20,550 bases of DNA from Pseudomonadota bacterium (lineage in GTDB: Bacteria > Pseudomonadota > Alphaproteobacteria > Rhizobiales > Beijerinckiaceae), in assembly GCA_023393655.1 (NCBI GenBank), contig JAEWKP010000319.1, positions 1 to 20,550 of the forward strand, read 5' to 3'. A program made the position numbers and the translations under genes. Under the pieces are notes generated by a model, which did not search any database, was not told the DNA's origin, and worked only from the letters and a program-made list of their open reading frames with translations. Of this stretch, positions 7,203 to 12,582 are shown piece after piece. Numbering within the stretch: the first letter of the stretch is position 1; each line of letters begins with the position of its first letter.

Positions 7203-7238
7203 AGATCGCCGCGCGTCGAAACCGACGCGCGGCGATCT
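7203..7238 (+). terminator. Strong ridA terminator hairpin
   Basis: A perfect 16-bp stem (7203-7218 with 7223-7238) closes a 4-base AAAC loop. It begins 7 bases after the ridA stop codon. The stem core is GCCGCGCG/CGCGCGGC, so it is very stable. It is followed only by CTGT, a poor U tract, which is common for terminators in GC-rich alphaproteobacteria. Confidence 0.75.
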
Positions 7239-7333
7239 CTGTCACCAGACCGGAGCGGGAGACAACCATCAGCCAGACCGACCAGATCGCTCCGCTTCTC
7301 GCCCGCGTCGCCGGGCGCCGCGCTATCGCCCCA

Positions 7334-8656
7334 GTGGCCCTGGCAGCGATGATTGCGGATTGGCTGCGCCGCCCCGGCTCCAGCCCGCCGAGCGAAAACC
7401 TGCTCGACCGCAAGGCAGCCGACTTCGCTGCGTTGGTGAAGCGCCTTGCGATGCCGCTGGGCGACGCGGAGATCCAGCGGCTGCGGAGCGAGGCGGCAGG
7501 CACCATCGCCGCCGGCCGCTTCGCCGAAGCCGACAAGAGCCTCGCCGAAGCCGAACTGCATGCCATCGGCGGCTCCACCGACCTGTCGGCTCTCCCGCTC
7601 GAGCGCCGGCTGCTGATCGGCGAGAACCGCGCCGACCGGGCCGCGCTCAGCTTCCTGCGGACGACGGCCGAGGCCTATCGCGAGGCCGCTGCCCGCTATG
7701 GCGAGGCCTCCGCCCTGATCGGCCTCGCCGCGATCGACCGCAGCCGCGACGCCGCGCTGGACCAGGCGAAGGCCATGGCCCGGATCAGCGAGGATTTCGG
7801 CGGCCGCGACGGCTATGACGCCGCGATCGCCGTGCTGCGCCGGCTGCTGGAAGGGCTCGACAGCCTTGCCGATACCGTCGCCTTCGCCGGAGCCCAGGAC
7901 GCGCTGGCCACCGCGCTCGACAAGCTCGCAACTCTCAGCGGCGACGCCAAACTCCTCGGCGAAGCCCTCGCCCATTGCCGGGCCGGGCTCGAAGATCTGC
8001 GCCATGACGAGGCGCCGGCCCTATGGCGCGCCCTGAAGCTGCGCTTCGGCAAGCTCGCCGTGAATCTCGGCGTCTCGCAGAAGGACGATAATCTGCTGGA
8101 GGAAGCGGTCGCGACCTATGCCACCACGCTCGCCGTCTGGAAACGTAGCGACGACGAGGCCCGCTGGCTCGAAGCCGAGCACATGATCTCGCGGGCACGC
8201 GCTACGCTCGGCGGGCGCCGCAGCGACCTCGCTCTGCTCGAACGTGCCTTCAATGGGCTCAACCGCGTCTCACAGGCGACCGATCGCGGCCGCAATCCCC
8301 TGCGTTGGGCCGAGCTCCAGGACCAGATGGGCGGCGTCCTCGCGGCCATGGGCGAGCGTTACAGCGAACCCGTAGTGATCGAGGAGGCGATTGCCGCCTT
8401 CGACGCCGCGCTGGAGGAATACAGCGAAGCGCGCACACCGCTGCACCGCGCCCAGACGACAGCCAATCAGGCCGAAGCCATGCTCCAGCTCGCGCGACGC
8501 AACAAGGACAAGGCCATGGCGCAGAAGGCGCTCGCCCAGTTGATGACGGCGACGGAAGCCGCGCGTAAGGCAACCAATGGCGCCACGCTCGCCGCCGATC
8601 TGCAGAAGCGGCTCGTAGCCGCCGGCGCGATCGCGACGAAACTGATCGCCGGCTGA
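7334..8656 (+). CDS. Alpha-helical TPR-like repeat protein of unknown function
   Basis: A 440-residue (from GTG 7334) soluble, Ala/Leu-rich protein with no signal peptide or membrane segment. The C-terminal half contains degenerate tetratricopeptide-like units of about 50 residues, each with an aromatic- or Leu-led helix, a G-x-x-x-x-D/E turn and a helix of the type LEEAVATYATTLAVWK (about 257-272) or IEEAIAAFDAALEEYSE. Proteins of this style usually act as protein-binding scaffolds; no enzymatic motif is seen. GTG 7334 has no ribosome-binding site. The frame stays open upstream and an ATC at 7268 sits 6 bases after GGAG (7258-7261), so the true N-terminus may be 22 residues longer (see findings). 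It follows the ridA terminator and converges on the aminotransferase gene 18 bases away. No partner is suggested by the context. Confidence 0.7.
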   Translation: MALAAMIADWLRRPGSSPPSENLLDRKAADFAALVKRLAMPLGDAEIQRLRSEAAGTIAAGRFAEADKSLAEAELHAIGGSTDLSALPLERRLLIGENRADRAALSFLRTTAEAYREAAARYGEASALIGLAAIDRSRDAALDQAKAMARISEDFGGRDGYDAAIAVLRRLLEGLDSLADTVAFAGAQDALATALDKLATLSGDAKLLGEALAHCRAGLEDLRHDEAPALWRALKLRFGKLAVNLGVSQKDDNLLEEAVATYATTLAVWKRSDDEARWLEAEHMISRARATLGGRRSDLALLERAFNGLNRVSQATDRGRNPLRWAELQDQMGGVLAAMGERYSEPVVIEEAIAAFDAALEEYSEARTPLHRAQTTANQAEAMLQLARRNKDKAMAQKALAQLMTATEAARKATNGATLAADLQKRLVAAGAIATKLIAG

Positions 8657-8674
8657 TTCAGCCGATCCTCTGCC

Positions 8675-9823
8675 TCAGCGCGGTCGGCGCGCCGCCAGCC
8701 GCTCCAGCGCTGCATCGAGCGTCGCATCGCGCTTGGCGAAGCAGAAGCGGACGACGTTCTTCACCGCCCCCTCCGCATAGAAGGCACTGACCGGAATCGC
8801 GGCGACGCCGTTCTCGGTCACCAGCCTGCGGCAGAAATCGACGTCGTCGCTTTCGCCGAGCGGAGCGATGTCGACATTCAGGAAATAGGTGCCGGCACTC
8901 GGCAGCACTGCGAAGCCGAGATCACGCAAGCCGGTCGCGAAGCGATCCCGCGAGCGCTGGAAATCGGCGCGCATGCCGCCGTAATAGCCGTCATCCTTGC
9001 CGAGGCCGTAGGCCACCGCGGCCTGCAGGTTCGGCGGCGTGGTGAAGGTGAGAAACTGATGCGCCTTGGACAGCACGCGCATGATTGCGGGTGCCGCCAT
9101 GACGAGCCCGACCTTCCAGCCGGTCAGCGAGAAGATCTTGCCGGCAGACGAGATCTTGACGGTGCGCTCGCGCATGTCCGGTCGCCCCAGCACCGAGGCA
9201 TGGCGATGCCCGTCGAAGACGACATGCTCCCAGACCTCGTCGCAGATCGCGATCGCGTCGTGACGGACGCAGAAATCGGCGAGCAGATCGAGATCGGCCT
9301 TGCCGAAGATCGTCGCTGTCGGGTTCAGCGGGTTGTTGAACAGCACGACCTTCGTCTTCGGCGAGAAGGCCTTGGCCAGCGCCTCTTCGGTCAAGCCGAA
9401 ATGCGGCGGGGTCAGCGTCACGAATTTCGGGATACCGCCAGCGCGCCGGACCAGCGGCAGATAGGCGTCGTACATCGGCTCGAACAGCACGACCTCGTCG
9501 CCGGGCGTGATCAGCGCCATCAGCGCGCCGGCGATGGCCTCGGTCGCGCCCGAGGTCACCATGATCTCGCTCGCGGGATCGAGATCGAGCCCCTGCCAGT
9601 GCTTGTAATGCCTGGCAGCGGCCTCGCGCAGCTCGGGCAGACCCATCATCGGCGGATACTGGTTCCAGCCATCGACGACGGCTTCAGCTGCTTTCTGGCG
9701 GACATCGAGCGGCCCGGGATCATCCGGAAAGCCCTGGGCGAGATTGCCCGCGACGGTCTCGCGCGCGCGCTGCGCCATCACCTCGAAAACGGTGGTGGGA
9801 AGGGCGGAGAGGATCGGATTCAT
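8675..9823 (-). CDS. Class I/II PLP-dependent aminotransferase
   Basis: A 382-residue fold-type I aminotransferase, starting at the ATG complementary to 9821-9823 (MNPILSALPTTVFEVMA). The frame is open upstream to another ATG at 9866-9868, which would add an unusual 15-residue tail and is less likely. Key features are NLAQGFPDD (27-35), the PLP-contact Asn167-Pro168 in NNPLNPT, Asp195 in CDEVWEHVVFDG, and the Schiff-base Lys229 in SSAGKIFSLTGWKVG. This motif set is that of the methionine/kynurenine/aromatic aminotransferase group (YbdL and KAT-like). The amino donor cannot be settled from sequence. The upstream region carries a TetR-type operator shared with the divergent cobQ side, so the gene might be under that regulator. 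Confidence 0.88.
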   Translation of the reverse strand: MNPILSALPTTVFEVMAQRARETVAGNLAQGFPDDPGPLDVRQKAAEAVVDGWNQYPPMMGLPELREAAARHYKHWQGLDLDPASEIMVTSGATEAIAGALMALITPGDEVVLFEPMYDAYLPLVRRAGGIPKFVTLTPPHFGLTEEALAKAFSPKTKVVLFNNPLNPTATIFGKADLDLLADFCVRHDAIAICDEVWEHVVFDGHRHASVLGRPDMRERTVKISSAGKIFSLTGWKVGLVMAAPAIMRVLSKAHQFLTFTTPPNLQAAVAYGLGKDDGYYGGMRADFQRSRDRFATGLRDLGFAVLPSAGTYFLNVDIAPLGESDDVDFCRRLVTENGVAAIPVSAFYAEGAVKNVVRFCFAKRDATLDAALERLAARRPR

Positions 9824-9929
9824 CGCGGTCGGATCGGCTCGGCAGGGCAGGAACCCCGGCTTTAGCATGCCGGATCGGGCCGCGCACCCAGTGGGAGACC
9901 GTTCTTGAGGAGGGGCTAAAAATACCGAA

Positions 9930-9951
9930 TGATGAATGTTGACATTCGTCA
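9930..9951. promoter_or_regulatory. TetR-type operator, site 1
   Basis: Arms TGATGAAT (9930-9937) and ATTCGTCA (9944-9951) are inverted repeats with one mismatch, separated by 6 bases (GTTGAC). The same arms with the same 6-base gap recur in front of the tetR gene at 11753-11774, with perfect symmetry there. Size and spacing fit a TetR dimer site. It overlaps the -35 hexamer of a promoter pointing to cobQ, so binding would be expected to repress it. Confidence 0.6.
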
Positions 9952-9967
9952 GCGTTCAGTGTTTATT
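9939..9967 (+). promoter_or_regulatory. Predicted promoter toward cobQ
   Basis: A consensus -35 TTGACA (9939-9944) is followed by a 17-base spacer and TTTATT (9962-9967) as a -10 with four of six consensus positions. The -35 lies inside operator site 1. The transcript would start near 9974, about 200 bases before cobQ, and would carry the inverted-repeat leader. Confidence 0.5.
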
Positions 9968-9974
9968 CAGTTCA

Positions 9975-10043
9975 GCCGGCCTTCGACGGACGCCTGTTGC
10001 GACTTCGCCCCTTTGGCGCAGCAGGATGCCGCAGAAGGCCGGC
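9975..10043 (+). other. Nested inverted repeats in the cobQ leader
   Basis: GCCGGCCTTC (9975-9984) is exactly complementary to GAAGGCCGGC (10034-10043). Within the loop, CCTGTTGCG (9993-10001) pairs with CGCAGCAGG (10017-10025) with one G-U pair. The whole could fold as a two-tier stem right after the predicted transcription start. It does not match the cobalamin riboswitch and its role is unknown. Confidence 0.45.
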
Positions 10044-10170
10044 AAACCTTGTCAGGATGATGCAAGCCGTCTCCCGACCCGCGCAGTCCGCGCCAAACTC
10101 TCCCAGTTTCCTTGCGTGAAGATTGCCGCCGCCGGTTTCCGCACCCATGCGAACCGCGCTAAGCAGGCGC

Positions 10171-11652
10171 ATGGCCCGCTCCACCGTCCCCGCGATCATG
10201 ATCCTCGGCACCGGCTCGAATGTCGGCAAGTCGCTGATCGTCGCGGGCCTGTGCCGGCTTTTTGCGAATCGCGGCCTGAAGGTGCGACCGTTCAAGCCGC
10301 AGAACATGTCGAACAATGCCGCGGCGACCGGCGCCGGCGAGATCGGCCGGGCACAGGCTCTGCAGGCGCGCGCGGCCCGCATTGCCCCCCATCCCGACAT
10401 GAACCCGGTGCTGCTCAAGCCGGAAGGCGAGCAAGGCAGCCAGATCATCCTGCAAGGCCGCGTCGCCGGGCGCCTCTCCTCGCGCGATTTCGCCCGGCGC
10501 GGCGATTTCCTGCCGCAGGTGCTCGACAGCTTCGAACGCCTGAGCGAAGGCGCCGATCTCGTCATCGTCGAAGGCGCGGGATCGCCAGCCGAGACAAACC
10601 TGCGCGCCCGCGACATCGCCAATCTCGGCTTCGCCCGCGCTGCCAACGTTCCAGCCGTCCTGATCGGCGATATCGACCGCGGCGGTGTGATCGCGAGCCT
10701 CGTCGGCACCCATGCGGTGCTCGACGCGGACGACCGGGCGATGATCCGCGCCTTCGCGATCAACCGCTTCAGGGGCGCGGTCGAACTGTTCACGCCCGGC
10801 GTCGCGACGATCGAGCAGGCCACGGGCTGGTCCAGCCTCGGCGTCGTGCCCTGGTTCGCCGAGGCGGTCCGGTTGCCGGCCGAGGACGGGCTCGACATCC
10901 GCTCGGGCCGGAAAGCCGGAGCCCGGATCAGGATCGCCGTGCCGGTCTTGCCGGGCATCGCCAATTTCGACGATCTCGACCCGCTCAAGCTGGAAGCGGA
11001 TGTCGACCTCGCCATGATCGGGCCGGGCCAGCCTTTGCCGGGGGATGCCGATCTCGTCATCCTGCCGGGTTCCAAGACGACGCTACGCGACCTCGCGGCT
11101 CTGCGCCGGGAGGGCTGGGACATCGATCTCCTCGCGCATCGCCGCCGGGGCGGGCGCGTGCTCGGGCTCTGCGGCGGCTACCAGATGCTGGGCCATGTCG
11201 TGCGCGACCCGCTGGGGCTGGAAGGACCGCCGGGAGAGGCGCCGGGCCTCGGCCTGCTCGATGTCGAGACCACGCTCGACGCCGACAAGACCGTCCGCGA
11301 AGTCGATTTCGTCGATGCCGTGAGCGGAACCGAGGGCCGGGCCTACGAGATCCATCTCGGCCGGACCGAGGGCATCGACACGGTTCGTGCGCCCTTCCGG
11401 ATCGAGGGCCGGGCTGAAGGCGCCGCGAGCCCGGACGGGCGGGTCGCCGGCAGCTACCTGCATGGCGTCTTTGCTTCGGACGCGGTGCGCGGCGCCTGGC
11501 TCAAGGCCGTCGACAAGGAGCGAGGCGCGTCAGCGCTGCGCTATGAAGATGCCGTGGAAGCGACGCTCGATGCGCTCGCAGCGCATCTGGACAGCCATTT
11601 CGACACGGAAACCCTGCTCGATCTCGCCCGGGCGCGTATTTCCGCAGGGTAA
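10171..11652 (+). CDS. cobQ: Cobyric acid synthase
   Basis: A 493-residue glutamine-dependent amidotransferase that adds four amide groups to adenosylcobyrinic acid a,c-diamide in vitamin B12 synthesis. The N-terminal ATPase-like domain has the modified P-loop GTGSNVGKS (13-21), RPFKPQNMSNNAA (39-51), NPVLLKP (78-84) and GDIDRGG (166-172). The C-terminal glutaminase domain has Cys334 in LGLCGGYQMLG and His431 in SYLHGVF. The ATG at 10171 gives the family's usual N-terminus; in-frame alternatives at 10123 (TTG) and 10147 (ATG) would add 16 or 8 residues with no conservation expected. It stands apart from other cob genes in this window, with a promoter overlapped by a TetR-type operator upstream. 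Confidence 0.95.
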   Translation: MARSTVPAIMILGTGSNVGKSLIVAGLCRLFANRGLKVRPFKPQNMSNNAAATGAGEIGRAQALQARAARIAPHPDMNPVLLKPEGEQGSQIILQGRVAGRLSSRDFARRGDFLPQVLDSFERLSEGADLVIVEGAGSPAETNLRARDIANLGFARAANVPAVLIGDIDRGGVIASLVGTHAVLDADDRAMIRAFAINRFRGAVELFTPGVATIEQATGWSSLGVVPWFAEAVRLPAEDGLDIRSGRKAGARIRIAVPVLPGIANFDDLDPLKLEADVDLAMIGPGQPLPGDADLVILPGSKTTLRDLAALRREGWDIDLLAHRRRGGRVLGLCGGYQMLGHVVRDPLGLEGPPGEAPGLGLLDVETTLDADKTVREVDFVDAVSGTEGRAYEIHLGRTEGIDTVRAPFRIEGRAEGAASPDGRVAGSYLHGVFASDAVRGAWLKAVDKERGASALRYEDAVEATLDALAAHLDSHFDTETLLDLARARISAG

Positions 11653-11686
11653 GCGATTTCGGGAACTTCGCCTGCCTTCGCCTGTT

Positions 11687-11709
11687 CTCCCGGCGCAGCT
11701 TCGCGGGAG
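11687..11709 (+). terminator. Weak hairpin after cobQ
   Basis: CTCCCG (11687-11692) pairs with CGGGAG (11704-11709), with CG pairs extending inward past a bulge. It lies 35 bases after the cobQ stop. No T run follows, so termination here is only a suggestion. Confidence 0.3.
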
Positions 11710-11751
11710 GATTGATGCACATCAAGGCAAAAGTCTTTATTCGCCATTATG

Positions 11752-11780
11752 TTGACGAATGATGAAATTCGTCATAACGA
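11752..11780 (+). promoter_or_regulatory. tetR promoter with operator site 2
   Basis: The inverted repeat TGACGAAT (11753-11760) and ATTCGTCA (11767-11774), with a 6-base gap, is perfectly symmetric in its arms and matches operator site 1. A -35-like TTGACG (11752-11757) begins one base before it, and a weak -10-like TAACGA (11775-11780) follows after a 17-base spacer, so the operator fills the promoter spacer. The tetR start codon is 47 bases downstream. Negative autoregulation is the natural reading; the -10 is poor. Confidence 0.55.
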
Positions 11781-11826
11781 TCAATTCTTCACCGCCTTCG
11801 TTTGAAACAACCCAGCCGGCGACGCC

Positions 11827-12423
11827 GTGAGTAACCCCGAACGCGATACCAGGCAGATCATCGTCGACACCGCCGAGCGCTTCTTTCGCGATATCGGGTA
11901 CCAGAAGACGACCGTAGCGGACATCGCCAAATCCCTGCGGATGAGCCCCGCCAACGTCTATCGTTTTTTCGACTCCAAGAAATCGATCAACGAGGCCGTG
12001 CTCGAGCGCTACAAGCGCGAGCAGGAAGAGGCGATCGCCGCCATCGCCGATGAAGATCGCTCCGCCGCCGAGCGCCTGCGCGACATCCTCGCCACCTCCT
12101 ATCGCCTGAACGCCGCCCGCTTCGCCGGCCATGCCCGGATGCAGGAAATGGTCTGCGCCGCGATGGAGGAGAGCTGGGACGCGATCATCGCCCATATCGA
12201 ACGCTTCGACGTGGTGCTGCGCCGCGTGGTCGCCGACGGCATCGCGCGGGGCGAGTTCCGGCCGATGGAGCCGACCCATGCCACCGGCTGCATCCGCACG
12301 GCGATGATCCGCTTCATGCATCCGCTATTGATCACCCAATGCGAGTGCATCCCCGGCCCGAGCGCGGATGAGATGATCGCCTTCGTGCTCAGCGCGCTGG
12401 AAGCCCGACCCCAAGCCCGCTGA
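11827..12423 (+). CDS. TetR/AcrR-family transcriptional regulator
   Basis: A 198-residue DNA-binding repressor starting at GTG. The N-terminal helix-turn-helix covers about residues 8-55: IIVDTAERFFRDIGYQ, KTTVADIAKSLRMS, then the recognition helix SPANVYRFFDSKKSI. The C-terminal ligand and dimer domain is helical and includes HARMQEMVCAAMEESWDAI and FRPMEPTHATGC; its ligand cannot be read from sequence. The family normally acts as a dimer that leaves DNA on ligand binding. A 22-bp palindrome covers its own promoter and a second lies in front of cobQ/the aminotransferase. No efflux pump or other classic TetR target sits next to it here, so its targets may be those two promoters or genes elsewhere. 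Confidence 0.9.
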   Translation: MSNPERDTRQIIVDTAERFFRDIGYQKTTVADIAKSLRMSPANVYRFFDSKKSINEAVLERYKREQEEAIAAIADEDRSAAERLRDILATSYRLNAARFAGHARMQEMVCAAMEESWDAIIAHIERFDVVLRRVVADGIARGEFRPMEPTHATGCIRTAMIRFMHPLLITQCECIPGPSADEMIAFVLSALEARPQAR

Positions 12424-12483
12424 AGCCCTTCCGCGTCTCTCCGAAGCAGGAAGGCGCTCCGGGTTTATTGTTGTGTCGTATTT

Positions 12484-12516
12484 TCTTCACGCGAATCGCT
12501 ATCCTCTTCGCGCGAA
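12484..12516. promoter_or_regulatory. 21-bp-spaced direct repeat upstream of the sugar dehydratase gene
   Basis: TCTTCACGCGAA (12484-12495) is repeated as TCTTCGCGCGAA (12505-12516), 11 of 12 bases identical and 21 bases apart start to start, that is two turns of the helix. The core TTCGCGCGAA is itself a perfect palindrome. Such phased repeats usually bind two regulator dimers on one face of the DNA. The regulator is unknown. Confidence 0.45.
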
Positions 12517-12545
12517 CATGCTCCAGCCGATCCTGGCCCAACGCG

Positions 12546-12574
12546 TTGACAAGCCGCCGAGGGAGCGGGATACC
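12546..12574 (+). promoter_or_regulatory. Possible promoter close to the sugar dehydratase start
   Basis: A perfect -35 TTGACA (12546-12551) is followed after 17 bases by GATACC (12569-12574), a poor -10. Transcription would start around 12581, at or just before the ATG at 12583, giving a nearly leaderless message. The gene has no well-placed Shine-Dalgarno sequence, which would agree with this. Confidence 0.3.
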
Positions 12575-12582
12575 GCCCGGAC

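Larger units (their letters stand above)
9824..10170. promoter_or_regulatory. 347-base control region between aminotransferase and cobQ
   Basis: No convincing gene is present. The region holds a 22-bp operator-like inverted repeat (9930-9951), a good sigma-70-type promoter reading toward cobQ (9939-9967) and a nested inverted-repeat structure (9975-10043). A GGGAGACC stretch at about 9894-9901 resembles part of a cobalamin-riboswitch B12 box, but the rest of the riboswitch is not found. Frames reading through 9936-10170 are out of phase with cobQ and lack coding character. Confidence 0.6.

Noticed and set aside
9888..9905. GGGAGACC resembling the core of a cobalamin-riboswitch B12 box
   Set aside because: Only seven or eight bases match, it lies upstream of the predicted promoter, and the conserved riboswitch core that should precede it falls within the aminotransferase gene region and is absent.
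9936..11417. Plus-strand frame beginning upstream of cobQ and overlapping it out of phase
   Set aside because: Past position 10171 it is an Arg/Pro-rich shadow of cobQ; the upstream part lacks a ribosome-binding site and coding bias.
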